The notes under the pieces are model-generated. The model made no database searches, had not been told where the DNA came from, and was given only the letters and a program-made list of their open reading frames with translations. The position numbers were made by a program, and so were the translations under genes. Positions 1-5,825 of a stretch of 27,047 nucleotides of DNA are shown one piece after another; positions within the stretch are counted from its first letter, which is position 1, and every line of letters starts with the position of its first letter. The stretch spans positions 1-27,047 of the IMG/VR virus record IMGVR_UViG_3300007734_000533. One strand, given 5' to 3'. This DNA comes from a virus.

Positions 1-478
1 TTTTGTTGTTAATACAATAATTTATTGTGCGACATTCGGGTAAACTTGTCGCAGTTGTTTCTATAACTTGTGCCCTTTTTTCCGCTCTCCGGGATGCAAG
101 GCCAGCGAGCAACTGAGCGAAGCCTTGGCCAGCATTATGCGTCACAGAAGTATCTACAGATAAACGGCTTGAGGGCTGCGCGTATCCATGCGCTCTCTCG
201 AGGATCCATGCCTTGGCTTGCCATGACCTCTCACCGGCCGCCTCTATTGATTGTAGCAGGCTTACTTCGTGTTCTCGCCGTGCTTTTTTCACGCGGCGGC
301 CAAACTCTGGCCGCTTTGTAGTCCAACCTTGCACGGTACCGGGATTCATTCCCACCAATTCGGCCGCGCGCTCCAGGGTCAAGCCGGTCCGCACGCCGTC
401 AATTATCTTTCCCGCGATGCTTTCATCGTATGCGGATGGGCGGCCGTTTTTCGCCTTGTCGCTTGGGAGGTTTTCCAC
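1..478 (-). CDS. Terminase small subunit-like HTH protein (partial, runs off left end)
   Basis: This minus-strand frame is open from a GTG at 476-478 to the left edge of the window (159 codons, no stop). An in-frame TAG lies three codons upstream, so GTG is the best start. Residues about 13-60 are a helix-turn-helix region: an NGRPSAYDE opening, then TLERAAELVGMNPGTVQGW. A charged helix with KKARREHE and a SWQAKAWILER segment follow. That order (HTH, basic helix, W-x-AKAWxLER) is the usual look of phage terminase small subunits, which bind packaging-site DNA and hand it to the large subunit. The last 30 or so codons turn AT-rich, so the true stop is probably just outside the window. The gene is divergent from the plus-strand operon at 612. 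A generic phage HTH regulator is the alternative. Confidence 0.72.
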   Translation of the reverse strand, partial: MENLPSDKAKNGRPSAYDESIAGKIIDGVRTGLTLERAAELVGMNPGTVQGWTTKRPEFGRRVKKARREHEVSLLQSIEAAGERSWQAKAWILERAHGYAQPSSRLSVDTSVTHNAGQGFAQLLAGLASRRAEKRAQVIETTATSLPECRTINYCINNK

Positions 479-611
479 GCTTGCAATCTACCATAAAACT
501 TTATTGAAAATAATTGTTGACTATTCCAAGCCGTAGGCAATACTCAAAAAAGCTTGAGGCAATCCGATAGGATACCAAGGGCAAAAGAAAGAAAATTAGG
601 AGGACAAAGAG
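479..611. promoter_or_regulatory. AT-rich divergent promoter region
   Basis: This 133-base gap separates the minus-strand terminase-like gene from the plus-strand operon. On the plus strand TTGACT (517-522) and AATACT (539-544) are 16 bases apart and make a reasonable sigma70-type promoter for the gene at 612. A short dyad CTCAA/TTGAG surrounds an AAGCTT just downstream of the -10, and TTATT-GAA-AATAA at 501-513 is a second small dyad. Either could be an operator. On the minus strand TATGGT about 11 bases before the GTG at 478 is a weak -10 with no clear -35. Confidence 0.5.
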
Positions 612-860
612 ATGACAAAGAGAACGAAAACATGGAAGATAGGCGAGTACTGCGCGGGTGGAGTCATCCGCGCCAAGTCATGCGGCGAGTTGGTCAAATT
701 AGAGATTCGCGACTACTTCACCGGCGAATTGTTGGATCATTCAGCGTTCGGCAGAATCCATGAGCGGCAGGTTGAAGAATTCTTAACCCAATTCACCACT
801 CCTTATTACTCCGATAATGTTCTCGCGTGGATTAAGCAGAAAGTATGGGGGTTGGCGTGA
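612..860 (+). CDS. Conserved-type small phage protein, first gene of plus-strand operon
   Basis: 82 residues. The ATG at 612 is preceded by AGGAGG with about 8 bases spacing, a strong ribosome binding site that fixes the start. The protein opens with a basic patch (KRTKTWKIGEY) followed by a short beta-rich stretch (GGVIRAKSCGELVKLEIRDYFTG) and a helical C-terminal half. This KWKIGEY..GG.I layout is familiar from small uncharacterised proteins of phages and their hosts, but I know no function for it. No signal peptide or membrane segment is visible. It opens an operon in which every gene overlaps the next by four bases; its TGA at 858-860 overlaps the GTG of the next gene. Confidence 0.8.
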   Translation: MTKRTKTWKIGEYCAGGVIRAKSCGELVKLEIRDYFTGELLDHSAFGRIHERQVEEFLTQFTTPYYSDNVLAWIKQKVWGLA

Positions 861-1594
861 AGTCTCCGCGCATAGTGGGATATAATGACAAGCCGGCGGA
901 GATGCTTTACCATATTACGGAAAGCAGTAAGAATGAAAAAACCGGCCCCATTCCAGTGTCGACTAGCTCATGGAATACTTGCCCGGATTCATGCCCGCTA
1001 AAGGGCCATGGATGCTACGTTGTTGGCCCGATATTCTTTCACTGGCGGGAAGTATCGGAAAACCGGCGCGGCATTCCCCTGGATGCCTTCTGTGATTCAA
1101 TCAAAAAACTGCCGCGCGGGCAATTGTGGCGGCATAATCAAGCCGGTGACTTGCCCGGTGAGAATCAGGCAATCGACGCGGAAAAGCTTTCCAAGCTTGT
1201 CGCTGCGAATGCCGGGCGGCGCGGATATACATATACGCATAAGCCGGTATTGCATTCACAAGGCGGACCCGTCGACGAAAACAGAAAGGCAATTGCGGCC
1301 GCGAATCGCGCCGGGTTCACCATTAACTTATCTGCCAATGGATTGGCCCATGCGGATAAGCTTGCCGCACTTAATATCGGACCCGTCACAGCGCTATGCC
1401 CGGATGAAGATCCAGTGAATCGATTCACCCCGGAGGGCAGGAAAGTAGTTATCTGCCCGGCTCAAACTCGGGAAGGGGTAAACTGCGCGACGTGCGGATT
1501 ATGTCAAAAATCAAACCGCTCATGCATTGTCGGATTCTTGCCGCACGGATCGCAGAAAAAGAAAGCTTTAGAGATTGCGAGGGCAAACTCATGA
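857..1594 (+). CDS. Cysteine-rich conserved phage protein (DUF7227-like)
   Basis: 245 residues from the GTG at 857, which overlaps the upstream TGA as GTGA, the junction style of this operon, with GGGG about six bases before it. An in-frame ATG at 845 is possible but less consistent. The cysteines cluster. Near the N-terminus there is a C-PDS-C-PLKGHG-C motif (C42, C46, C53). Near the C-terminus there are C200, C210, C213, C216 and C223, ending in a GFLPHG signature. Such spacing suggests a metal or iron-sulfur site. I recognise the pattern from an uncharacterised phage family (DUF7227, from memory); the function is unknown. The middle of the protein has mixed alpha/beta character with no known nucleotide-binding motif. 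It is the largest gene of the plus-strand operon. Confidence 0.82.
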   Translation: MKSPRIVGYNDKPAEMLYHITESSKNEKTGPIPVSTSSWNTCPDSCPLKGHGCYVVGPIFFHWREVSENRRGIPLDAFCDSIKKLPRGQLWRHNQAGDLPGENQAIDAEKLSKLVAANAGRRGYTYTHKPVLHSQGGPVDENRKAIAAANRAGFTINLSANGLAHADKLAALNIGPVTALCPDEDPVNRFTPEGRKVVICPAQTREGVNCATCGLCQKSNRSCIVGFLPHGSQKKKALEIARANS

Positions 1595-1731
1595 CAACGT
1601 GGGCAGTTTACAATTCCCAAGGCCAATTTTTTGCGCGATTCATAACGTACCGGCGTGCGCTCGCGTGGGCGATACGCAACGGTATGGAATGGAGTGCGCA
1701 GATAATAAAAGAAAAGGAGAACACCAAATGA
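1591..1731 (+). CDS. Small hypothetical protein (46 aa)
   Basis: The ATG at 1591 overlaps the upstream TGA (ATGA), supporting this start over the longer in-frame opening at 1492, which would run inside the previous gene. The product is a 46-residue soluble protein starting MTTWAVYNSQGQFFARF, with an aromatic-rich N-terminal beta-like stretch and a helical RRALAWAIRNGMEW segment ending in a lysine-rich tail. I do not recognise a family. Its place in a chain of four-base overlaps implies it is translated together with its neighbours. Confidence 0.68.
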   Translation: MTTWAVYNSQGQFFARFITYRRALAWAIRNGMEWSAQIIKEKENTK

Positions 1732-1964
1732 AAAGAAAGCAGGCGATAGCCTTAAGCATCATCGAAACACTAGCGGAGAAGACGGAAGGCACCGGCTTGC
1801 CCTCCGGGCATATGTACGCGGCACTGATGGGCCTAGTTGGCCTCTCAGAATTCCAAGGGATCATCGCGGGCCTGGAACACGTTGGATTGGTCAACGTCTC
1901 CGGGCATTACGTGACGGCGACTCCCAAGGCCCGCGCCATGCTGGCGCAAAAGGCGGCAGCGTGA
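1728..1964 (+). CDS. Small winged-helix-like protein (78 aa)
   Basis: The ATG at 1728 overlaps the upstream TGA as ATGA, with GAAAAGGAGA in front of it as the ribosome binding site. The 78-residue protein is mostly helical: a basic N-terminus, IETLAEKTEGTGLPSGHMYAALMG, then EFQGIIAGLEHVGLVNVSGHYVTATPKA. The last part reads like the recognition helix and wing of a compact winged-helix domain (helix, 'GLV', beta hairpin, 'TPKA'). This is a fold guess from pattern. If right, it could be a DNA-binding regulator of the early genes. No database family can be named. Confidence 0.72.
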   Translation: MKRKQAIALSIIETLAEKTEGTGLPSGHMYAALMGLVGLSEFQGIIAGLEHVGLVNVSGHYVTATPKARAMLAQKAAA

Positions 1965-2044
1965 ACGGCGCAATCTACTTCGCACACGGACTGATCCTAG
2001 GCGGAATCCTTGTCGGCTTCGCCTGGATCGTACTTCGGAAATAA
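1961..2044 (+). CDS. Single-span membrane microprotein (27 aa)
   Basis: A GTG at 1961 overlaps the TGA of the preceding gene (GTGA), exactly the junction used by the other genes of this operon. The 27-residue product is almost one hydrophobic helix (IYFAHGLILGGILVGFAWIVL) closed by Arg-Lys. The positive C-terminus suggests a small inner-membrane peptide with that end in the cytoplasm. Coupling to the previous gene and the clean hydrophobic span are the only evidence, since the frame is very short. Roles could include membrane anchoring, modulation of host membrane proteins or a holin/antiholin-like function; none can be chosen from the sequence. Confidence 0.55.
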   Translation: MNGAIYFAHGLILGGILVGFAWIVLRK

Positions 2045-2050
2045 GCTTTC

Positions 2051-2085
2051 CCTCGTCTCTCCCTTTGGCAAGGGGGGAGGAGAGG
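2051..2085 (+). terminator. Imperfect hairpin after the plus-strand operon
   Basis: Seven bases after the TAA at 2042-2044, a pyrimidine arm (2051-2066) and a purine arm (2070-2085) pair at about 12 of 16 positions around a GGC loop. Its place after the operon suits transcript end or RNA stabilisation. There is no U-run behind it, so a classical intrinsic terminator is doubtful. Confidence 0.3.
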
Positions 2086-2160
2086 TTGAGCCGATAGGTG
2101 AGACCTGGTAAACGCAACGCACCCGGTCGCCAATAATAAACGGCAACTTGGCGCATAAAT

Positions 2161-2430
2161 CGGGAGCGTCCTGGCATCCGTAAATAAACGGAAGCCTGAC
2201 GCATCCTATAAGGAGTTTATAAGAATGACAAAAGAGCAAATAGTAAAAGAGTATCTCGCCAGTATTGGCCGCAAAGGCGGGAGCGTTAAGGGTCCAAGTA
2301 AGGCCCGGAAGTTATCGCGGGAGCATTATCAAATGGTATCGCAGAGGCAGCGGGAGCGTTGGGATTCTTGGCGTAAAGAACGGGAGCGTCAGGATAAACG
2401 GTAGCTTGGCCTATAAGGGCGTTATAAGAA
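2161..2430 (+). repeat. Diverged direct repeats around a small gene
   Basis: A unit beginning CGGGAGCGTC and continuing through ATAAACGG, AGCYTG, CTATAAGG and TTATAAGAA occurs at 2161-2225 and again, shortened, at 2381-2430. A partial copy (AATAAACGG, ACTTGGCGCATAAA) lies just upstream at about 2131-2160. The 9-mer CGGGAGCRT recurs at 2161, 2278, 2318, 2351 and 2381. The first full copy supplies the AGGAG ribosome binding site of the gene at 2225, and the second begins inside its 3' end. The arrangement looks like an old tandem duplication. Confidence 0.6.
2225..2404 (+). CDS. Small basic phage protein with GRKGGS.KGPSKAR motif (59 aa)
   Basis: The ATG at 2225 follows AGGAG with about 11 bases spacing. 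The 59-residue product is very basic: a short helix (EQIVKEYLASI), then GRKGGSVKGPSKAR, then HYQMVSQRQRERWDSWRKERERQDKR. The GRKGGSxKGPSKAR...HY..M pattern is one I know from small uncharacterised phage proteins and suggests nucleic acid binding. I prefer this frame to an overlapping 83-codon frame starting at 2265, which has no ribosome binding site and low-complexity content. It is flanked by diverged direct repeats. Confidence 0.75.
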   Translation: MTKEQIVKEYLASIGRKGGSVKGPSKARKLSREHYQMVSQRQRERWDSWRKERERQDKR

Positions 2431-2438
2431 ACGGTACT

Positions 2439-2567
2439 TCAGCGTCCGATGGAGACGCAGCAGGCTTTATTACCCAAGGATTCTGGTATTTTGCGCTTTA
2501 TAGCCCGTATCTTTGATTGGTAGGCACCATCTACCTGCTTGCCACCAATCCTCGCTTCTGGAGGCAT
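2439..2567 (-). CDS. Possible small protein (42 aa)
   Basis: A minus-strand frame from ATG 2565-2567 to TGA 2439-2441 encodes 42 basic residues (start MPPEARIGGKQVDG, later AIKRKIPESLGNKACC). It would be the last gene of the minus-strand operon that ends with the 2603-2839 gene. The upstream GCGGAA is a poor ribosome binding site and the frame includes the inverted repeat at 2515-2550, so it may be chance. I recognise no family. Confidence 0.3.
   Translation of the reverse strand: MPPEARIGGKQVDGAYQSKIRAIKRKIPESLGNKACCVSIGR
2515..2550. repeat. Long inverted repeat between converging operons
   Basis: GATTGGT-a-GGCA (2515-2526) pairs with TGCC-ACCAATC (2540-2550) as an 11-base-pair stem with one bulged A and a 13-base loop. 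It lies where the plus-strand and minus-strand transcripts converge. Neither side carries a U-run, so it is a structural barrier, weak bidirectional terminator or protein site rather than a textbook terminator. Confidence 0.5.
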
Positions 2568-2602
2568 TTCCGCTCGATTAAACGGTATCCTGGTGCCTTT
2601 CT

Positions 2603-2839
2603 TTACCACTTGCGGCAGCTCCAGTAGCGTGCAGTCATCTTGCTAGGCGGGTTAGAATCGCACCGATGCCTAGCCCGGAAGCTCTTCCTGCGCCCAGGTA
2701 TGGACTTCTTAATGGTCATCTTGGGGTCACCGAAGCGGATGGTCTTGGATTTGCCACCGCTACAGGCGCGGACCACGAACTTCTTTGACCCGCCAGGAGT
2801 CCGGCGTGGGCTGTTGCAGGGTAGGTTTCTAGGGTTCAT
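2603..2839 (-). CDS. Conserved small basic phage protein with ARYWSCRxW C-terminus
   Basis: 78 residues, starting at the ATG at 2837-2839, which overlaps the end of the previous gene by 11 bases. The sequence is highly patterned: GGSKKFVVRAC, KTIRFGDPKM, KKS-PGRRKSFRARHRCD, and a final ARYWSCRKW. This set, including the last tryptophan, matches a small protein widespread in environmental phages and some large DNA viruses (a DUF family whose number I will not guess). The cysteines, histidine and many Arg/Lys suggest a compact zinc- or nucleic-acid-binding protein. The function is unknown. It closes a three-gene minus-strand operon downstream of the origin-like region. Confidence 0.8.
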   Translation of the reverse strand: MNPRNLPCNSPRRTPGGSKKFVVRACSGGKSKTIRFGDPKMTIKKSIPGRRKSFRARHRCDSNPPSKMTARYWSCRKW

Positions 2840-3083
2840 TGAGTTCCTCCGCCAGGTTCCTAATTCTCTGTTGATGTCTATCCAAAAACTTTGATAGGTC
2901 TTCCAGGTCAGCCGTCATCGCATCCATATTGGCCTGGTACACCTCATGGGAGCAGTTGCTTATGACATCCCCAAAGAAGCGGTCTAGCTTACCGATGGTA
3001 CGATGGAGCCTTGAGTTCTCCAGCACCAGCAGTTCGATGTATTCCCACGCAAGTTCGGTCTTACTTCTTTTCACTGAAGCCAC
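2829..3083 (-). CDS. Small helical coiled-coil protein (84 aa)
   Basis: No ATG is available at the start. GTG at 3083 or GTG at 3074 (GGTGG five bases ahead) begins the frame, which overlaps the end of the upstream gene by 23 bases or less. The product is nearly all helical, with heptad-like leucines and acidic/basic alternation (ELAWEYIELLVLENSRLHRTIGKLDRFF is split over two helices, later DLEDLSKFL and RIRNLAEEL). It is probably a small coiled-coil oligomer or accessory factor. I recognise no family. Confidence 0.65.
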   Translation of the reverse strand: MASVKRSKTELAWEYIELLVLENSRLHRTIGKLDRFFGDVISNCSHEVYQANMDAMTADLEDLSKFLDRHQQRIRNLAEELNEP

Positions 3084-3201
3084 CGCGCTTGGCTTTCATA
3101 AGCCTCCAGGTGCGGGGACTAATGGTAGATTTGCTCTTGGGTCGGCTGGTCCCGGCTTTGCGTCGGGCGTTGATGTTGGCGTACAAACCGGGGCGTTTCA
3201 T
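3061..3201 (-). CDS. Small basic phage protein, MKRPGLYANINARRKAG type (46 aa)
   Basis: The ATG at 3199-3201 opens a 46-residue, Lys/Arg/Ser-rich protein beginning MKRPGLYANINARRKAGTS and ending RGGFSEKK. The GLYANI(N/H)A(R/K)RK opening is a recurrent signature of very small basic proteins in marine and freshwater phage genomes, of unknown function and probably nucleic-acid binding. A longer in-frame opening to 3249 exists but lacks supporting signals. No Shine-Dalgarno precedes the ATG. Instead a TATACT box lies six bases ahead, so the mRNA may be leaderless. It is the first gene after the origin-like region and leads a three-gene operon. Confidence 0.75.
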   Translation of the reverse strand: MKRPGLYANINARRKAGTSRPKSKSTISPRTWRLMKAKRGGFSEKK

Positions 3202-3207
3202 TTGGGT

Positions 3208-3235
3208 AGTATAGCACACCCTTTCCAACCCCCAA
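3208..3235 (-). promoter_or_regulatory. Extended -10 promoter, probably leaderless start
   Basis: On the minus strand TGC-TATACT (hexamer at 3208-3213, TG at 3215-3216) is an extended -10 box. TTGGGG at 3230-3235 is a partial -35 with a 16-base spacer. The ATG at 3201 begins exactly seven bases after the -10 hexamer, where transcription would start, and there is no Shine-Dalgarno. This fits a leaderless mRNA for the small operon 3201-2603. Confidence 0.6.
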
Positions 3236-3258
3236 CCCCACGATTTCAATTACAAAAC

Positions 3259-3447
3259 ACTTACGCAAAATTTCTCGATCCAGTTTTCGCCCCACCACCG
3301 CAACAAATAATTTCAACCGCCGCAGCAATACCGCAGAAATACCCCTATAAGGGGTATTTCTTGCGGTAGTTGCGGTATGCGGGCAAAAGCCCATTTCTGC
3401 GGTACCGCAACTTGAATTGTTGCGGTAGTCCAAAATCTTGCGTAAGT
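3259..3447. repeat. Origin-like cluster of iterons and a large cruciform
   Basis: A 189-base non-coding block is bounded by a perfect 10-base inverted repeat, ACTTACGCAA (3259-3268) and TTGCGTAAGT (3438-3447). Inside lie repeated TTGCGGT boxes at 3361, 3370 and 3420. Inverted copies are at 3297 (ACCGCAA) and 3330 (ACCGCAG), and the palindrome TGCGGTACCGCA is at 3398-3409. A long stem pairs 3329-3345 with 3351-3368 (about 17 base pairs, one bulge, loop TATAA) and includes GAAATACCCC/GGGGTATTTC. CCGCAGAAAT (3331) and ATTTCTGCGG (3393) form a further inverted pair. It sits directly beside the primase-helicase gene. A replication origin is the leading reading; a terminator or regulatory hub is the alternative. 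Confidence 0.7.
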
Positions 3448-3477
3448 CGCATTTCTGCAAAAACCATTATCAACGAC

Positions 3478-5409
3478 TTACGAAAGCTCGGTGATCTTCC
3501 AACCATCCCCATCCTTGGAGATCGTGCCGTCAGATTTTGCGGCAGCAAACAACTCCTGTGCCTTCCGTTGGGAACACCCAACGCAAGCCACAATATGCTC
3601 CAGGCAGGCGGTGTACCCACTACCCTTCGGCCAGTCGGGCAGGGCTGGTTCTATGGTCATTTCCTTGCGCCCCCTGCCCGTGTTCTCTGGCCCGTTGGAC
3701 TCCTCCCAGGCCATCCACTCCTCGGCATGGCGTAGCCATACATGGGTGGCGTACTTGCTGGCGTGTATATCGGTATCGCCCTGGGGCCACGGGATAGCTG
3801 CCCGTGTTCCGCGCTTGGGGAACGACAGCTTAAAATGCCCTTCCTTGACCGCCTGAAGGTACACCACGGCTCTTGCCCAGTTGGTTAGCTCACTTGACCC
3901 TAACCCAGCGTAGGCGAGGTCGTAGAGCGTTTGCGAGCCACCACCTTCCTTTGGCGGTTTTGGCGTGTGGTGCATTACCATCCATGTAACCCCAGTGGCC
4001 ACGCTGATTGGGTTTAGGCAGTGGCGCAGGAACATGGTCATGTTCTCCTGGGCAAGGGCATCCCCTCCCATAAAGGATAGGAGCGGATCAATCCAGCATA
4101 GGTCCGGGCGGTGTAGCCCAATCAGGGCAGCCGTCATCTTTGCGAAGTCCGGCCCCGTCTTGGTCGTGTCTCTGATGATCGTGACATTGGCAAGCATCAA
4201 TGAGGACTGCTCCTCGGTCAGGTTCAGCTTCCCCTTGAGGTGTCGAAGCACACCTTGGGCCATCTCCGCGACATCACCCAGATCGTTCTCGGCCTGTACC
4301 AACAGGCTTCGTAGCGGCTTCTTTGGCGTGATCCCAAGGAACGGCAGACCGATGGCCCAAGTCATCATCGCTTGCAGGCAGAGCGTTGACTTGCCCAGCC
4401 CCGACCCGCCGATCCATACGCATGACCCGCCCTTGCACAACCAGCGATTGCCAAGCAAACAATCACCATCCTCGTCCGCCTTGAATCCAAGGATGTCCTG
4501 CCACGGCGTAGGTTGCGGCAGGTTCATCGCCTCCATGTGCGCCCGCCACTCGCTCCACCCTTGCCGCCCGATGTTCGTTGCAAGCAACGCCTGGTGGGCG
4601 TTGGCGAGTTTCCTCGGCGCACCGGGGAGGCGCGACAACCTTGAGGCATCCTTGTTCTTTGGGTCGATGTCGAACTGCGCCATCTTGGAGTAGAGGTAAG
4701 CCACCCGATCTTCATATTCCTTGGCATCCTTGGCATCCACCTTGACCCAGGCATGAACCGAGCGTGATCCGGAATGGATGACCACCGAGCAGGGCAGTTC
4801 CAGTGCGCGGATGACATTCCACTGCTCATCCATCGTGCCGCTGTCGAACTCGACTAGCGCATGACGGAAGGTTTGGACATCCTCAGACTTGCGCGACTCG
4901 CCCACGGGATTGATGCAGACATAAGCACCAACATAGCTTTCGGGCAACTCGACCCCGGCATGGAACTGCTTGAGCCAATCCTCGCGGGTCTTGATGGTTC
5001 CCTTGCCTGACGGCCTCTCGCTATCGTCCTGGTGGATTGCGCCCACGATGCAGACCCGGTCGCCCTCGTTGAAGGCGGTGAGCAAAAACTTCCTAACATC
5101 ATCGGCGTGGTGGCTTGGCTTGGGGCATGGTTCAAGCTCGATCCTGACCGGCTCTTGAATCTTGAATGGGTTGAGCGATTCCCCGATGGGTTGGCGGGCG
5201 GCCTTGCGGTAGGCTGACTTGATCGCCGCCTCGATCTCGCGGTCCTTTAGTCCACTCGATGTCGCACCCGGCCACAGGCGATCCAAGGCATCACCCTCGG
5301 TCACCCCCGCATCGCGCAGTTGTTGTGCGGCCAGAAACAACTCCTGGTTACGCTCGCCCTCCTTGGCTCCGTTGCTGATGAAGTTCTCGGTTCGTTTGGG
5401 TAGTCTCAA
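3478..5409 (-). CDS. Primase-helicase (AEP-like primase fused to RecA-fold RepA-type helicase)
   Basis: 643 residues, starting at TTG 5407-5409 with AGGAGG five bases ahead. Residues about 20-75 resemble a primase-associated helical domain (PriCT-like). Residues about 100-290 carry marks of an archaeo-eukaryotic-type primase: EFDSG (187-191), a serine-histidine strand with H219, and SRLPGAPR (259-266). A RecA/RepA-type ATPase follows, with Walker A GGSGLGKST (334-342), Walker B-like LCWIDPL (437-443) and a HH pair at 480-481. The C-terminal 55 residues look like a winged helix. Such fusions unwind DNA and lay primers at phage or plasmid origins. No DNA polymerase is seen in the window, so host polymerase may be used. 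The adjacent iteron region fits the role. Confidence 0.87.
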   Translation of the reverse strand: MRLPKRTENFISNGAKEGERNQELFLAAQQLRDAGVTEGDALDRLWPGATSSGLKDREIEAAIKSAYRKAARQPIGESLNPFKIQEPVRIELEPCPKPSHHADDVRKFLLTAFNEGDRVCIVGAIHQDDSERPSGKGTIKTREDWLKQFHAGVELPESYVGAYVCINPVGESRKSEDVQTFRHALVEFDSGTMDEQWNVIRALELPCSVVIHSGSRSVHAWVKVDAKDAKEYEDRVAYLYSKMAQFDIDPKNKDASRLSRLPGAPRKLANAHQALLATNIGRQGWSEWRAHMEAMNLPQPTPWQDILGFKADEDGDCLLGNRWLCKGGSCVWIGGSGLGKSTLCLQAMMTWAIGLPFLGITPKKPLRSLLVQAENDLGDVAEMAQGVLRHLKGKLNLTEEQSSLMLANVTIIRDTTKTGPDFAKMTAALIGLHRPDLCWIDPLLSFMGGDALAQENMTMFLRHCLNPISVATGVTWMVMHHTPKPPKEGGGSQTLYDLAYAGLGSSELTNWARAVVYLQAVKEGHFKLSFPKRGTRAAIPWPQGDTDIHASKYATHVWLRHAEEWMAWEESNGPENTGRGRKEMTIEPALPDWPKGSGYTACLEHIVACVGCSQRKAQELFAAAKSDGTISKDGDGWKITELS

Positions 5410-5420
5410 TGTGTCCTCCT

Positions 5421-5738
5421 TTAAGGAAGGTCTGTTTCATAACCATCCTTTGTTTTCTTTATCCAAATTTTGCAACAAGTTCCGAACTCATCCCACATCA
5501 TATTGGCTTTAAGATACCTCCATATTCCATCAATAAGGCTTTCGTCTTCTGGCAATTTGTATCTCTTTATATCATCTCCATAACAGAAATCGCACCATAT
5601 ATATGAACACGATTCCATCGTATTGTCCGATGGATGCACGCCGATTGCAACGGGGAATCCAAAGAACTTTTCATCGTTAACTTTCATTTTAGGAAAGTCA
5701 AGTATTTCAATGTTTGATTTGATTATTATGCGTTTCAT
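5421..5738 (-). CDS. Hypothetical protein (105 aa), AT-rich gene
   Basis: The ATG at 5736-5738 has no Shine-Dalgarno. A perfect TATAAT (5742-5747, minus strand) ends only three bases before it, so the real start of transcript or protein is uncertain; an internal ATG (residue 18) is the alternative. The product mixes short strands and helices with several cysteines and tryptophans (SYIWCDFCYGDD, FGTCCKIW) and no recognisable domain. Its base composition is visibly more AT-rich than the primase-helicase gene that follows after 11 bases, which suggests a recent insertion or a separately acquired gene. Confidence 0.65.
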   Translation of the reverse strand: MKRIIIKSNIEILDFPKMKVNDEKFFGFPVAIGVHPSDNTMESCSYIWCDFCYGDDIKRYKLPEDESLIDGIWRYLKANMMWDEFGTCCKIWIKKTKDGYETDLP

Positions 5739-5780
5739 AAAATTATATGCAGGGTGTTAAAAGAGGCGTACACACTAGGA

Positions 5781-5807
5781 GGACTGCCCGTCCAGGGTTC
5801 TCCCCTG
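5781..5807. other. Two adjoining hairpins in the spacer 5739-5825
   Basis: GGAC-TGCCC-GTCC (5781-5793) and CAGGG-TTCTC-CCCTG (5793-5807) are back-to-back stems 20-45 bases beyond the stop of the glycosyltransferase gene on the minus strand. A CTCTTTT stretch lies about 20 bases further on. They mark the end of the long operon and could slow or end transcription, but they do not form a standard intrinsic terminator. A tRNA was considered and excluded. Confidence 0.4.
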
Positions 5808-5825
5808 ACTCTATTCCCCGCATCG

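Noticed and set aside
213-536. 107-codon plus-strand open frame
   Set aside because: Mirror of the minus-strand terminase-like gene, which has a clear HTH pattern.
1008-1418. 136-codon plus-strand open frame
   Set aside because: Shifted frame inside the cysteine-rich gene 857-1594, without a ribosome binding site.
2265-2516. 83-codon plus-strand open frame
   Set aside because: The other frame (2225-2404) has an AGGAG site and a recognisable basic-protein motif. This frame is Gly/Ser-rich, low in complexity and unsupported.
3259-3447. CRISPR array or tRNA-type attachment site
   Set aside because: The repeats are short, in both orientations and unevenly spaced, with no equal-length spacers. 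No integrase is present in the window.
3965-4693. Plus-strand 242-codon open frame
   Set aside because: Antisense to the primase-helicase, whose motifs are clear. The frame has no ribosome binding site and a composition typical of a mirror frame.
5761-5825. Possible tRNA or tRNA fragment
   Set aside because: A CAGGG/CCCTG arm looked like a T-arm, but its loop has five bases instead of seven and no matching acceptor, D or anticodon arms exist.
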